A stretch of 64,000 nt of DNA from Synechococcus sp. MU1643 (lineage in GTDB: Bacteria > Cyanobacteriota > Cyanobacteriia > PCC-6307 > Cyanobiaceae). The DNA lies in NCBI RefSeq assembly GCF_020514095.1, contig NZ_VTKY01000003.1, positions 62,001 to 126,000 of the forward strand. The letters run 5' to 3'. Below the pieces are notes generated by a model that saw only the letters and a list, made by a program, of their open reading frames with translations, was not told the origin of the DNA and made no database searches. The number at the start of each line of letters is the position of its first letter. The first letter of the stretch is position 1. Both the position numbers and the translations under genes were made by a program. Positions 7,862 to 20,259 of this stretch are shown in pieces.

Positions 7862-10234
7862 TCAGCCCCGTGCGCCGCCGGAGACGGTGATCAAGGAGCC
7901 TTTCTCGGTGTTACCGCTGGAGCCGGTCACGCGGCTCACAGGCCATTCGGTTTCCTCGTTGCGCTTGCGCTCGAAGGAAGACATGGCGCTCATCGGGCCA
8001 GGACGGCTGGGGTTACGACGGCGGGCCGAAGCACCCTCAGTGCCGGTGACATGCTCCCCACGATCCCAGTCATCGCCAGTGATCTTGGTGGAGGAACCCT
8101 CGCCGGTCACCCGAGATGCTGGCTTTTCAGAGGGCTCGCTGACCACAGCCACAGTGGGCTGAAACTGGCGCTGCTGCTGACGGTTCTGGAACTCGCGGTT
8201 ATCGAAGCGAAACTGCTCGGTACCGGTCACCTTGCCGCCAGCCATGTCAAAAGGGCCGGTGATGCGATTCCCATCCTCGTAAGACGTACCGGTCACGCCG
8301 GAATTGGCCTCACGTTGCTGCTGAGCAGCGCGGGCTGGTGACACCACGCTGAAGCGGGTCCAGGCAGCACCCTCAGGGGATTGACCGTGGGAATCGGTGC
8401 CGGCAGGTGCATCAGCACCGCAGGCAGCAGCCAACTGGTCAGCACCCACATAAGGAGTGCCAGTGACTGCTTCACAAGCACCGCGCTTGTCGCCGGTCAT
8501 CACACCACCCACACCGGGTTGGATGCCCGTCATGGCAGCTGAAGGGGTGCCGACACGAACAGGAGTGCGCTCACGAATGGCTTTGACGGCGGGAGTGCCG
8601 CAGTGTTGGCCGGCCTGCTCGAGGCCTGCATAAGGAGTTCCTGTTACGGCCTGGCAGCTGCCGGGCTCGTCACCTGTGACGTGCTCCGAGCGGCCGGTGC
8701 GGGTTCCGCTCACCACCTGGTTTCGGTTGGTGACACTGAAACCGACCTTGGCAGCTTCAGGCTCAGGCCTGCCGCCGCAAAAGGAATTGACCTGCTCAGC
8801 ACTGATGTATTGATCACCGGTAACACGGTGGCAGGAGCCGAATTCATTACCGGTGACCTGGGAGGAGCGACCCACCAAAGTTCCAGTGACGCCCGTACCC
8901 GAAAGGGTGCCTGACATACCAACCTTGGCTGCCGGACGGCCTTCGGGAAGGGGGTCAGAACCGAGGTATTGGTCGCCAGTAAGGCTGCGATTAGCGCCGG
9001 CCTCATCACCAGTGACGCTGGCGGAGCGGCCAACCATGACACCACTAACGGGACGACCCTGTTCGGTGAGGCTGTGACCCACCTTGCGAGGGGAAGTCGT
9101 TCCACCACCGCAGTAGGCAGCAGACTGGTTGGCTGAGATGTATTCGGTGCCGGTCACGCTCTTGCAGGTGCCAGGCTCATCGCCGGTGACCTTTTCGGAA
9201 CGGCCGACTTCGTTACCTGTAACGCGGTTGCCGTGGCTGGTGGCGGTGACGCGCACCTTGGCAGGAGTGGTGGCAGCTGGAGCCGTCTGACAGAAGGTCT
9301 GGAAGACTTCAGCACCCAAGTACTCCGTGCCTGTGATGGAACGGCAGGTGCTGGCTTCATTGCCAGTGGTTTTGACCGAGCGGTTGGCCTGAGTACCAGT
9401 CACGGTCTGGCCAGCCGTGGTGGTGCTTTCACCAACTTTCCAATGGGCATCAGCAGCTGCGGCTTGCTTGGCACCGTGGCGGTTGGGACCCGTGGGGCGG
9501 GTCACACCAGCGCTTTGCTTGTTGCGGGCGCCGGCCTTGGTGCGCAGCTCGCGCACTTGCTGGGCCAGCTCACGGCTGGTGAGATCGGGATTGGCCTGAC
9601 GAGCAACTGCAGCGGCACTGGTGGACTGCTTGCCTGCGGTTTTGCCATGCTTGGCCATGGCATCGCGGCGGGCCAAAACCAGGGCGCGACTGGGATTCTC
9701 GATAGCGCGACGCTTAGGGGCCGCTGCACGACGTTCCGTGCGAACGGAAAGCTTGGGGGCCGCGGCACTCAATGAGGTCAGTGCGGTCTTCTCGGCAGCA
9801 CGCTTGCCACCGCAGCCACAACTCTTGGTGGTTTCAGCAGGTGCCGCTGCAGGAGCAGCAGCCTTGGTCTGACGGGCAACATCAGCGCGGTTGCGATCGC
9901 GGCTGGTGTCTGCGGTTTTGCCGCGACGGGACAGGGCTTCGCGACGAGCAAGCACCAGATCGCGGCTTGCATCGCGATGCGGCTTGACCTGTGAACTGCG
10001 CCTGGAAGGAGCAGCGGTGAATGAAGTCGTTCGCTGCGGAGCTACAGCAGCGGGAACAACAGGTGCGGAAGCAGGTTCTGCAACTGCAGCCGCATTCGTG
10101 CGGGTGGGACGGGCGTCATCAACGGTGCGAACACGGTTGGCGCCAGTACCAGCTGCAGCTGAGGACTTCTTACCGGAAGTGGTCAGCGCCTTACGGCGTT
10201 CTAGTGCGAGTTCGCGACTGGAGAGTCTTGCCAT
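7862..10234 (-). CDS. csoS2: Carboxysome scaffold protein CsoS2
   Basis: This 790-residue, largely disordered scaffold links Rubisco to the shell. It has three parts. The N-region carries four basic helical repeats (about residues 6-22, 90-106, 182-198 and 220-234) of the form SRELALERRKALTTSGK, which bind Rubisco. The M-region has six repeats of about 50 residues (267-605) built on VTG(T/N/D) triplets, most with two cysteines. The C-region (627-790) has further VTG triplets and the conserved terminal shell-anchoring segment. A CGCGG cluster sits at 139-143. The reading frame is continuous, with no obvious need for the frameshift that makes CsoS2A/B in Halothiobacillus. Confidence 0.95.
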   Translation of the reverse strand: MARLSSRELALERRKALTTSGKKSSAAAGTGANRVRTVDDARPTRTNAAAVAEPASAPVVPAAVAPQRTTSFTAAPSRRSSQVKPHRDASRDLVLARREALSRRGKTADTSRDRNRADVARQTKAAAPAAAPAETTKSCGCGGKRAAEKTALTSLSAAAPKLSVRTERRAAAPKRRAIENPSRALVLARRDAMAKHGKTAGKQSTSAAAVARQANPDLTSRELAQQVRELRTKAGARNKQSAGVTRPTGPNRHGAKQAAAADAHWKVGESTTTAGQTVTGTQANRSVKTTGNEASTCRSITGTEYLGAEVFQTFCQTAPAATTPAKVRVTATSHGNRVTGNEVGRSEKVTGDEPGTCKSVTGTEYISANQSAAYCGGGTTSPRKVGHSLTEQGRPVSGVMVGRSASVTGDEAGANRSLTGDQYLGSDPLPEGRPAAKVGMSGTLSGTGVTGTLVGRSSQVTGNEFGSCHRVTGDQYISAEQVNSFCGGRPEPEAAKVGFSVTNRNQVVSGTRTGRSEHVTGDEPGSCQAVTGTPYAGLEQAGQHCGTPAVKAIRERTPVRVGTPSAAMTGIQPGVGGVMTGDKRGACEAVTGTPYVGADQLAAACGADAPAGTDSHGQSPEGAAWTRFSVVSPARAAQQQREANSGVTGTSYEDGNRITGPFDMAGGKVTGTEQFRFDNREFQNRQQQRQFQPTVAVVSEPSEKPASRVTGEGSSTKITGDDWDRGEHVTGTEGASARRRNPSRPGPMSAMSSFERKRNEETEWPVSRVTGSSGNTEKGSLITVSGGARG
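8420..9436 (-). repeat. Six tandem CsoS2 M-repeats
   Basis: The middle of csoS2 consists of six degenerate repeats of about 150 bp starting near residues 267, 328, 385, 438, 497 and 559. Each encodes VGxS, a VTG triplet, a second VTGD/NE triplet, and a third VTGT/DxY triplet. Repeats 1, 2, 4, 5 and 6 encode a Cys before the third triplet and another at the end; repeat 3 encodes neither. These are protein-coding repeats, not a CRISPR array. Confidence 0.9.
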
Positions 10235-10261
10235 GTCCGCCCGAGGGAGTCGTCGTGAGGT

Positions 10262-10281
10262 GGAAGGGCACTTGCCCCTCC
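10262..10281 (-). promoter_or_regulatory. Hairpin just upstream of csoS2
   Basis: A second hairpin with an 8-bp stem and 4-nt loop follows the cbbS-csoS2 terminator-like hairpin and lies about 28 nt upstream of the csoS2 start. It may modulate translation of csoS2 or protect the 5' end of a processed transcript. The structure is seen in the sequence; the role is inference. Confidence 0.4.
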
Positions 10282-10283
10282 GG

Positions 10284-10315
10284 AAAAAGCTGGAGCCCTG
10301 ATCAGGTCAGGGCTC
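10284..10315 (-). terminator. Terminator-like hairpin between cbbS and csoS2
   Basis: On the minus strand a perfect 9-bp stem (GAGCCCTGA / TCAGGGCTC, 10293-10315) with a 5-nt loop is followed four bases later by five Ts (10284-10288). This resembles a leaky intrinsic terminator or a 3' stability element. It would leave cbbL/cbbS message in excess over csoS2 and shell messages, which fits the much higher need for Rubisco. Confidence 0.6.
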
Positions 10316-10335
10316 AGAACCATGGGTCCGAAGGA

Positions 10336-10677
10336 TCAGCGTCCTTCGAAGACCACGAAGCATGCACCCTGGCTCTGGGTGTAAGCGTCGTAACCGACGA
10401 TGCGCACGTGGTGGTCGGGGTATGCGCGGTGGCAAGCCTCGAGTTCACTGACGACAACGTTCAGATCCTTCTCACCGAAGAAGGGGAGCTTCCAATAAGA
10501 CCAATAGGTGGCCATGGAGTTGCTGGGATGGACGTGCTCAACGAGCGGGCTCCAACCCTGGGCAATGATGTACGCGATCTGGTCGTAGATCTCGTCCTGG
10601 GTCATCGGCGGGAGGAAGCCGAAGGTCTCCAGGGTGGCGACTGTTTGATAGTCACCCACGGTGCTCTGGAAAGGCAT
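10336..10677 (-). CDS. cbbS: Rubisco small subunit, form IA
   Basis: This 113-residue protein is the ribulose bisphosphate carboxylase small subunit. The family pattern is seen in TFGFLPPMTQDEIYDQIAYI, YWSYWKLPFFGE and CHRAYPDHHVRIVGYDAY. Eight copies cap the L8 core inside the carboxysome. It lies 59 nt after cbbL, with a hairpin in the gap. Length and sequence are normal for marine Synechococcus. Confidence 0.97.
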   Translation of the reverse strand: MPFQSTVGDYQTVATLETFGFLPPMTQDEIYDQIAYIIAQGWSPLVEHVHPSNSMATYWSYWKLPFFGEKDLNVVVSELEACHRAYPDHHVRIVGYDAYTQSQGACFVVFEGR

Positions 10678-10705
10678 GGGGATCCTGGGTTTAAGAAAAA
10701 GGGTT

Positions 10706-10726
10706 GGCCGGTTACATCAACCGGCC
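10706..10726. terminator. Hairpin between cbbL and cbbS
   Basis: A perfect 8-bp inverted repeat (GGCCGGTT / AACCGGCC) with a 5-nt loop occupies the 59-nt cbbL-cbbS gap. On the minus strand it is preceded by six Ts and followed by AACCC then five Ts, so it has terminator features in both directions. Because cbbS must be expressed with cbbL, it more likely acts as a message-stabilising or partial attenuation element. Confidence 0.55.
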
Positions 10727-10736
10727 GAAAAAACGA

Positions 10737-12152
10737 TCAGTTCTGAACGTCGAGCTTGTCGACGGTGTCGAACTCGAACTTGATCTCCTTCCAGGTCTCG
10801 AGAGCGATGGCCAGCTCAGGGCTGTGCTTACCGGCTTCCATGAGGATGTCCCGGCTTTCTTTCTCGATCTCGCGACCGGCATTGCGTGCCTTGACGCAGG
10901 CCTCGAGGGCCACACGGTTGGCAGCAGCACCTGCAGCGGAGCCCCAGGGGTGACCGTGGGTACCACCACCGAACTGCAGCACGGAGTCGTCACCGAAAAT
11001 GGCGACCAGTGCAGGCATGTGCCACACGTGGATACCGCCGGAAGCAACGGCGAACACGCCAGGCATGGAACCCCAGTCCTGATCGAAGAAGTTGCCGCGG
11101 CTGCGGTCTTCGGGCACGAAGGATTCGCGCAGCTGGTCGATGTAGCCGAGGGTGGTCTGACGATCACCTTCCAGCTTGCCGACCACGGTGCCAGTGTGGA
11201 GCTGGTCACCACCGGACAGACGCAGACACTTGGCGAGAACGCGGAAGTGGATGCCGTGCTTGGGATGACGGTCAATCACCGCGTGCATGGCGCGGTGAAT
11301 GTGCAAGAGCATGCCGTTCTTGCGGCACCACTTCGAAAGACCGGTGTTGGCTGTGAAGCCACCGGTGATGAAGTCGTGCATGACGATCGGCATTCCGAGT
11401 TCCTTAGCGAACTCAGCGCGCTCATACATCTCTTCGGGAGTGTTGGCAGTCACGTTGAGGTAGTGACCCTTGCGCTCACCGGTCTCCTGCTCGGACAGCT
11501 TGATGGCTTCCGCAACGAATTCGAAGCGGTTCTGCCAACGCTGGAAGGGCTGGGAGTTGATGTTTTCGTCGTCCTTGGTGAAGTCCAGACCGCCACGCAG
11601 GCACTCATAGACAACACGGCCGTAGTTCTTACCGCTCAGGCCGAGCTTCGGCTTGATGGTGCAACCCAGCAGGGGACGGCCGTACTTGTTCATCCGGTCG
11701 CGCTCGACCTGGATGCCGTTCGGCGGGCCGTAGCAGCTCTTGATGAACGCCATCGGGAAGCGGATGTCTTCCAGACGGAGGTGGCGGAGAGCCTTGAAAC
11801 CGAACACGTTGCCGACCAGTGAGGTCAGAACGTTGGTGATGGAACCCTCTTCGAACAGGTCGAGGGGGTAGGCGATGAAGGCATAGAAAGAATCCTTGTC
11901 ACCAGGGACGTCTTCGATGCGGTAGCAACGGCCCTTGTAGAAGTCGAGATCGGTGAGGAGCTCAGACCACACAGTGGACCAGGTGCCGGTGGAGGATTCA
12001 GCAGCCACAGCAGCGGCAACTTCTTCCTTGGGCACACCTTCTTGGCCGGTGCACTTGAAGCAGGCCAGCAGGTCGGTGTCGAGGGGGACGTAATCAGGAG
12101 TCCAGTAGGTATCCCTGTACTCCTTGACCCCAGCGTCGTACTTCTTGCTCAT
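10737..12152 (-). CDS. cbbL: Rubisco large subunit, form IA
   Basis: This 471-residue protein is the catalytic subunit that fixes CO2 on ribulose-1,5-bisphosphate. Lys193 in [10 protein letters not shown] corresponds to the carbamylated lysine (Lys201 in plants), and Lys167 in TIKPKLG corresponds to the catalytic Lys175. The [17 protein letters not shown] loop is intact. The sequence is proteobacterial-like form IA, the type packed in alpha-carboxysomes. It sits 71 nt downstream of csoS1 with a GGAG ribosome-binding site near the start, and upstream of cbbS. Confidence 0.98.
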   Translation of the reverse strand: MSKKYDAGVKEYRDTYWTPDYVPLDTDLLACFKCTGQEGVPKEEVAAAVAAESSTGTWSTVWSELLTDLDFYKGRCYRIEDVPGDKDSFYAFIAYPLDLFEEGSITNVLTSLVGNVFGFKALRHLRLEDIRFPMAFIKSCYGPPNGIQVERDRMNKYGRPLLGCTIKPKLGLSGKNYGRVVYECLRGGLDFTKDDENINSQPFQRWQNRFEFVAEAIKLSEQETGERKGHYLNVTANTPEEMYERAEFAKELGMPIVMHDFITGGFTANTGLSKWCRKNGMLLHIHRAMHAVIDRHPKHGIHFRVLAKCLRLSGGDQLHTGTVVGKLEGDRQTTLGYIDQLRESFVPEDRSRGNFFDQDWGSMPGVFAVASGGIHVWHMPALVAIFGDDSVLQFGGGTHGHPWGSAAGAAANRVALEACVKARNAGREIEKESRDILMEAGKHSPELAIALETWKEIKFEFDTVDKLDVQN

Positions 12153-12223
12153 AGGAAATCTCCGTTAGGTCGGTGAAGAGGGTGAGACGTTCGCGTGCCT
12201 CGTCAGAAGCTCAGCGGAAGATC

Positions 12224-12535
12224 TCAGTCCTTCTGACCAAGGAAGTTGCCGTTGCCCAGTGCAGGCTCCACTTCGCGGTGGGGGCGGGCAATGATGTGAG
12301 CAGCAACCAGGCCGTCACCGACGCGCTCGCAAGCATCAGCGCCAGCGCGCACAGCAGCGTTCACAGCACCGGTTTCGCCGCGCACCAGAACGGTGACGTA
12401 ACCGCCACCGACAAACTCGCGACCAATCAGGCGCACTTCGGCAGCCTTGGTCATGGCATCAGCTGCCTCGATGGCGGGGACCAGACCGCGGGTCTCGATC
12501 ATGCCGAGGGCGATGCCCATGGTTTCGTTAGCCAT
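12224..12535 (-). CDS. csoS1: Major carboxysome shell hexamer CsoS1
   Basis: This 103-residue single BMC-domain protein (ALGMIETRGLVPAIEAADAM ... GLVAAHIIARPH) forms the hexameric tiles of the alpha-carboxysome facets. It is the first gene of the minus-strand carboxysome block and the only short CsoS1 paralog in the window. Its position ahead of cbbL suggests strong expression from the 330-nt upstream gap. CsoS1E at 4954-5490 is a close paralog with a long tail. Confidence 0.95.
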   Translation of the reverse strand: MANETMGIALGMIETRGLVPAIEAADAMTKAAEVRLIGREFVGGGYVTVLVRGETGAVNAAVRAGADACERVGDGLVAAHIIARPHREVEPALGNGNFLGQKD

Positions 12536-12865
12536 TGCCTACCGGGAAATGAGGTGGAATGTTCGCTGGGGACATTGCTTTGCCAGAACCCTTCCCGTCA
12601 AGCGATTGGGGCCACTTTCTCGATCACTGTCCATAGTGAACCAAATAAGCCAGGCTTATCACCCAGTGCCTCACTGTTCCGGTCTGCTGTGGTGGTTCCT
12701 GTGATCACATCCGCACAAGTCGTTGTCGAGTGCGATGAAGCTCCATAGGTTCACAGTGCGTCACGCTTCCCTAAGCATTGCTGAGGGGTGGAATGTTCAA
12801 CCCAAATGCGTGTCGCAGGGTCGAATTCAGAGATTTTTAAGTCCTACCCCCAATCAGCCCGCACA
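12536..12865. promoter_or_regulatory. Divergent intergenic region csoS1 / rdgB
   Basis: This 330-nt gap must hold the promoter of the carboxysome operon (leftwards) and that of rdgB (rightwards). A 12-nt direct repeat, GGTGGAATGTTC, occurs at 12553-12564 and 12787-12798, and a perfect palindrome TGTGATCACA lies at 12700-12709. I do not see a clear -35/-10 pair. The repeats are candidate operators only. I see no credible gene in this stretch. Confidence 0.5.
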
Positions 12866-13474
12866 ATGGAGGCCCTCATTTGCCAGCCTTCCTTGGCGTT
12901 TCAGCTCACCATTGCCACGGGCAACCCCACAAAGGTTGCTGAAATCGAGGCCATGCTGGGCCCACTCCCAATTAACGTTCGGCGTCAACCCGACGATCTA
13001 GACGTCGAGGAAACGGGCAGCACCTACCGTGAAAACGCCGAGCTGAAGGCCTCTGCGGCAGCACTGCGAACCAACGGTTGGGCGTTGGCAGACGATTCAG
13101 GACTTGAAGTCGACTCACTTCAATGCGCACCTGGACTGTTCTCCGCCAGGTACGCCGAAGGCAACGACGCAAAAATTCAGAGAATTCTTTCGGAGTTGGG
13201 CGCGTCCCTGTACCGCAGCGCCTGCTTCCGCAGCACGATGGTGCTGTGCGACCCCACAGGCACTTGCCGAGCGGCGGCAGAGGGCATTTGCTGGGGTGAG
13301 CTCCTCAACGCACCGGCCTACCCAGGTGGCGGCTTTGAATCCTTGCTCTGGGTGCGTGAAGCCCGTTGCACGTACGGCGAACTAAACCCGGCACAACTCA
13401 GCCGACTGGGCAGTCGCGGCAAAGCAGCACGGGCTTTGGCACCTCAATTGCGCCAACTTCTTGGCCTGAACTGA
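12866..13474 (+). CDS. rdgB: dITP/XTP pyrophosphatase, RdgB/HAM1 family
   Basis: This 202-residue enzyme hydrolyses non-canonical purine nucleoside triphosphates (dITP, XTP) to keep them out of nucleic acids. Family motifs are LTIATGNPTKVAEIEAM near the N-terminus, ENAELKASAAA and ALADDSGLEVDSL in the centre, and YPGGGFESLLWV. I chose the ATG at 12866 (MEALICQPS) because the additional upstream residues in frame do not look like the family. It is divergent from csoS1, a neighbourhood familiar in marine Synechococcus and Prochlorococcus. Confidence 0.9.
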   Translation: MEALICQPSLAFQLTIATGNPTKVAEIEAMLGPLPINVRRQPDDLDVEETGSTYRENAELKASAAALRTNGWALADDSGLEVDSLQCAPGLFSARYAEGNDAKIQRILSELGASLYRSACFRSTMVLCDPTGTCRAAAEGICWGELLNAPAYPGGGFESLLWVREARCTYGELNPAQLSRLGSRGKAARALAPQLRQLLGLN

Positions 13475-13483
13475 GCTCAGCGA

Positions 13484-14269
13484 TCAAAGCGATCGTGCAT
13501 TTCGATTGACATGGTCGATGGCGCGCATCGCAGCTGCCGCAGCTTCCTCAACATCACCTTCCCGCCCCACCAGAGTGAGGCGTCCAAAAGCACCAACCGC
13601 TTTCACGTCCACCAAAGTGATGTTGGAGGCTTTTTCAGCCTCGTTGGCAGCAATCAAGACATATCCAGCCGGCTCAGTCTCCAGGATGAACATGCTCATT
13701 CCCGCCTCAATCATGGAACCGCGTCGGTTCTGGCGGTTGATCAACACGGCATGGTCCGGAGTGATCGCTCGAATGACTTCCGTCCAGCTCACGTCCGCTG
13801 GAGAACGCTGCGCAATGGTGCTGCCGATCGCTTCCAGCACCACATCCCCGGAATGGAGAACAGTGCTCTGGTCACGGTGATAGAGAGCCATCGAACCAAA
13901 AGCCCGCTCCACCACCATCTGGCCGAGGCGAACATTGCTGGCTTTCAGCGCAATGTCGGTAACGCGATGAACCGCCATGCCCGGTGAAACCTCCATCCAG
14001 AGGCAGGCGTCTCCAGGAATGGGCAGGAATCCTTGACTCACTGTCCCCATGTAGGCCGCAAGTTGGGGCTGAAGGGAGTCGATGAAGACATGCGTGCGCA
14101 GTTCGATCGACTGCACGTGGCTGTTTTGGCGAAGCAGCCTGGGTGACTCAGAATCCGTCGTGACAACACAACTCGCCCCGCCCTGCTGGGAGGTCACCTC
14201 AGTCCCGGTGACGAGAGCACTACCGCCGCGTCGCCGCTCCCGAGCATCGAAGCTGGCAAAACGGGTCAT
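13484..14269 (-). CDS. csoS1D: Tandem-BMC carboxysome shell protein CsoS1D
   Basis: This 261-residue protein starts at [18 protein letters not shown] after an unsupported 52-residue upstream extension. Residues about 60-155 and 160-255 are two BMC domains, so it forms pseudohexameric trimers. CsoS1D trimers stack in pairs and have a gated central pore thought to pass larger metabolites such as ribulose-1,5-bisphosphate. The pore gating was shown for the Prochlorococcus protein. The gene is convergent with rdgB and separated from the main operon, as in other alpha-cyanobacteria. The first 50 residues are a variable, polar extension. Confidence 0.88.
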   Translation of the reverse strand: MTRFASFDARERRRGGSALVTGTEVTSQQGGASCVVTTDSESPRLLRQNSHVQSIELRTHVFIDSLQPQLAAYMGTVSQGFLPIPGDACLWMEVSPGMAVHRVTDIALKASNVRLGQMVVERAFGSMALYHRDQSTVLHSGDVVLEAIGSTIAQRSPADVSWTEVIRAITPDHAVLINRQNRRGSMIEAGMSMFILETEPAGYVLIAANEAEKASNITLVDVKAVGAFGRLTLVGREGDVEEAAAAAMRAIDHVNRNARSL

Positions 14270-14387
14270 GGCGGGGAGTGTACCGGACGAATTCAGCTGA
14301 AACGGCCCAATAAAGAGTTGGAGCCTGCGGTCTTGCGCCTTGAAAAACAGCCGATACCGTCCGGAGAACCCCTCTAGAGACCTTGCA

Positions 14388-14765
14388 ATGACTGAGCAAT
14401 CTTCTTTGAAGCCCGTTGATCTCAACGCTGATCAAGCCCTTGGGATGGTGAGCTTCGGCCTAATGCAGCGCCTTGCGCAGGATGGACAGGTGGATCTGCC
14501 CTGGCTGGAGGGATCAGGAAATGCAGACAGTGAGCGTTTGCGTCAGCTGCGTCAACGGCTGGAACTGACGTCTTTGGCCATCGAAACCGGTGCTCCCCTC
14601 ACCACCGCGGAGGTGAGCATGCTCCTGGGAGCCCGCCCTGGAACGGAACGGGTGGAACGCGGTGGCCTCGTCGCCCGCCGTGTCAGCCGCAACGTCTGGC
14701 GGTTGAGCAAAGCAGAGGAGAGCGATCGATCTGAGCGTTACGACGGATTCCGTCGCCGCCTCTGA
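14388..14765 (+). CDS. Conserved hypothetical protein, 125 aa
   Basis: This 125-residue soluble protein is charged and mostly helical, with an Arg-rich C-terminus (RYDGFRRRL). I do not recognise a domain, although the segment [14 protein letters not shown] could be part of a helix-turn-helix. The start MTEQSS at 14388 is preferred over an earlier ATG at 14340 that lies in the csoS1D promoter area. It is divergent from csoS1D and 113 nt upstream of chlN. Context suggests a lineage-conserved cyanobacterial protein, function unknown. Confidence 0.65.
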   Translation: MTEQSSLKPVDLNADQALGMVSFGLMQRLAQDGQVDLPWLEGSGNADSERLRQLRQRLELTSLAIETGAPLTTAEVSMLLGARPGTERVERGGLVARRVSRNVWRLSKAEESDRSERYDGFRRRL

Positions 14766-14860
14766 GCTCTAGCCAAGGTTGACCTGCAATAAGCGATCCC
14801 AAAGAGTTTGAGCGACCTTTCCACTCCCCAGCGAATTTATTTGCAGCCTGGAGAGGTTGA

Positions 14861-16156
<1,296 letters not shown>

Positions 16157-16159
16157 CCC

Positions 16160-17734
16160 ATGCAACTGACGCTCTGGACTTACGAAGGGCCACCCCATGT
16201 GGGGGCCATGCGCATCGCCGCCTCGATGCACGGCGTGCACTACGTGCTCCATGCCCCCCAAGGGGACACCTACGCCGACCTGCTGTTCACGATGATTGAG
16301 CGGCGCGGGCAACGACCGCCGGTCACTTACACCACCTTCCAGGCCAGGGATCTGGGGGGTGACACCGCAGAACTGGTGAAACGGCATGTACGCGAAGCCG
16401 TGGACCGCTTCCAACCTGATGCCCTTCTGGTGGGTGAAAGCTGCACCGCAGAGTTGATTCAGGATCAACCGGGCGCCCTGGCCCAGGGCATGGAGCTGAC
16501 CATGCCGGTCGTGAATCTTGAGCTGCCGGCCTACAGCAAAAAGGAGAACTGGGGAGCTGCGGAGACCTTCTATCAATTAATCCGCAACCTGCTCAAGGCG
16601 CAGGTCCCCACAGACATCAACCATGACCCCAAGGCGTGGCAAAAGGAGGGGCGCCGACCCCGGGTGAATCTGTTGGGTCCATCACTGCTCGGTTTCCGCT
16701 GCCGCGACGACGTACTGGAAGTGCAGAAGCTGCTTACCTTGCACGGCATCGATGTGGGCGTGGTGGCGCCCCTGGGTGCAGGAGTGGAGGATCTGAAGCG
16801 GATCCCTGATGCCGATCTGAACGTTTGCCTCTATCCGGAGGTGGCCGAATCCACCTGCAGCTGGCTGGAGCGCAACTTCGGGATTCCCTTCAGCCGAACG
16901 GTGCCGATCGGTGTCGGCGCGACCCACGATTTCCTTGTGGAGGTGCACAGTCTGCTGGGGATGGAGGCACCCGCTCCAGATGAGGGATATGAGCGCTCAC
17001 GCCTTCCCTGGTATTCGGAATCCGTGGACTCCACTTATCTCACCGGCAAGCGGGTGTTCATCTTTGGCGACGGCAGCCATGCCCTGGCCGCAGCAAGAAT
17101 CTGCAGTGAAGAACTGGGCTTCACTGTGGTGGGGCTGGGCACCTACAGCCGGGAGATGGCCAGGCCCGTACGGGCGGCCGCCAAGGCCCTGGGCCTGGAG
17201 GCCTTGATCTGTGACGACTACCTAGAAGTGGAAGCCGCCATGGCCGAAGCGGCACCGGAACTAGTGCTGGGAACCCAAATGGAGCGCCACAGCGCCAAGC
17301 GTCTGGGGATTCCCTGCTCCGTGATCAGCACACCGATGCACGTGCAGGACGTGCCCGCCCGGATGAGCCCCCAGATGGGCTGGGAAGGGGCAAACGTGAT
17401 CTTCGACGACTGGGTGCACCCACTGATGATGGGGTTGGAGGAACACCTGATCGGCATGTTCCGCCACGACTTCGAATTCGTGGATGGCCACCAGAGCCAC
17501 CTCGGCCATGCCGGTGGTGCCGGCGCCGCCGACAGTTCCGCCTTGAGTGATATACCCGTGGAGGCCGACGGTGCCCTGCATTGGTCAGCCGATGGGGAAG
17601 CCGAACTGAAGAAGATTCCCTTTTTCGTGCGGGGCAAAGTGCGACGCAACACCGAGGCGTATGCCCGCGATACCGGCTGCCGGGAGATCAGCAGCGAAAC
17701 GCTGTATGACGCCAAAGCCCACTTCAAGGCATGA
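16160..17734 (+). CDS. chlB: Light-independent protochlorophyllide reductase subunit B
   Basis: This 524-residue subunit completes the NB protein. Asp36 (in QGDTYADLL) matches the unusual aspartate that acts as the fourth ligand of the NB [4Fe-4S] cluster. The nitrogenase-like core is followed by a C-terminal segment rich in Trp, Lys and Arg (about 470-524) typical of ChlB. It begins 3 nt after chlN and is followed by a 150-nt AT-richer gap before chlL, which may carry a separate promoter. Confidence 0.96.
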   Translation: MQLTLWTYEGPPHVGAMRIAASMHGVHYVLHAPQGDTYADLLFTMIERRGQRPPVTYTTFQARDLGGDTAELVKRHVREAVDRFQPDALLVGESCTAELIQDQPGALAQGMELTMPVVNLELPAYSKKENWGAAETFYQLIRNLLKAQVPTDINHDPKAWQKEGRRPRVNLLGPSLLGFRCRDDVLEVQKLLTLHGIDVGVVAPLGAGVEDLKRIPDADLNVCLYPEVAESTCSWLERNFGIPFSRTVPIGVGATHDFLVEVHSLLGMEAPAPDEGYERSRLPWYSESVDSTYLTGKRVFIFGDGSHALAAARICSEELGFTVVGLGTYSREMARPVRAAAKALGLEALICDDYLEVEAAMAEAAPELVLGTQMERHSAKRLGIPCSVISTPMHVQDVPARMSPQMGWEGANVIFDDWVHPLMMGLEEHLIGMFRHDFEFVDGHQSHLGHAGGAGAADSSALSDIPVEADGALHWSADGEAELKKIPFFVRGKVRRNTEAYARDTGCREISSETLYDAKAHFKA

Positions 17735-17821
17735 GCATTTGCACTCATTTCTTTTTATTTAACTGAAAGAAATTCTGCTTTTACAACTCAGCTCAGACGC
17801 AGATCTTTCATTTCTTGGTGA

Positions 17822-18775
<954 letters not shown>

Positions 18776-18794
18776 CCGCAGCCCTTAAAAAGCC

Positions 18795-19808
<1,014 letters not shown>

Positions 19809-19817
19809 TCACGAATC

Positions 19818-20171
19818 TCAGCGCCAGACCACCCGCAAGCGATTGGGAGCGATCCACTGATCCTGCTCGCTGATCAGGCGCTTTTCTCCACCGATGCTGA
19901 ACAGACGATCGAACCGCTGCTGCAGCGTTTCCAATTTGGCTGACTCAATCGACACGACCGCCGCAATTTCACTGTGGCGATCCATGCGTTCCTGATAAGC
20001 AACCGAAAGGCGGATCAAGCTGACGCAACCCAACAAGACAAGACCTGCCTTTGCTGCCAAGGCAAGAAGGCTGCACTGCAATTCCTGTTGGTCGGTCTGC
20101 CGCTGAATCGCTGCGGCCATGCTGGCCGCATCCGTGCGGGGAGCTGATCTTTGAACCTGACTGGCGGTCAC
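19818..20171 (-). CDS. Small single-pass membrane protein, unknown
   Basis: This 117-residue protein has one likely membrane segment at about 34-54 (SLLALAAKAGLVLLGCVSLI), then a helical, possibly coiled-coil stretch (70-95) and a basic C-terminus ending RLRVVWR. I do not recognise the family. It lies between por and psaM on the same strand, so an association with thylakoid or photosystem biogenesis is possible but only by position. Confidence 0.6.
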   Translation of the reverse strand: MTASQVQRSAPRTDAASMAAAIQRQTDQQELQCSLLALAAKAGLVLLGCVSLIRLSVAYQERMDRHSEIAAVVSIESAKLETLQQRFDRLFSIGGEKRLISEQDQWIAPNRLRVVWR

Positions 20172-20259
20172 CGCATCAGCACGAACATCCGCTTGTAACG
20201 CAATCCGTTCGCAGTGCCAAGACCAGCCCTAAGCCCGTTGATCTGGGCGCCCGTTGAAA

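Noticed and set aside
8420-9436. Repeat array that might look like a CRISPR
   Set aside because: The units are degenerate, about 150 bp, in frame, and encode CsoS2 M-repeats; there are no constant repeats with unique spacers and no cas genes.
7862-10234. Programmed frameshift giving two CsoS2 isoforms
   Set aside because: The full-length frame is continuous and I cannot see a clear slippery site with a downstream structure like that described in Halothiobacillus.
10704-11822. 372-codon open frame opposite cbbL
   Set aside because: It is the exact complement of strongly conserved Rubisco codons in a high-GC gene; its composition has no protein-like family pattern.
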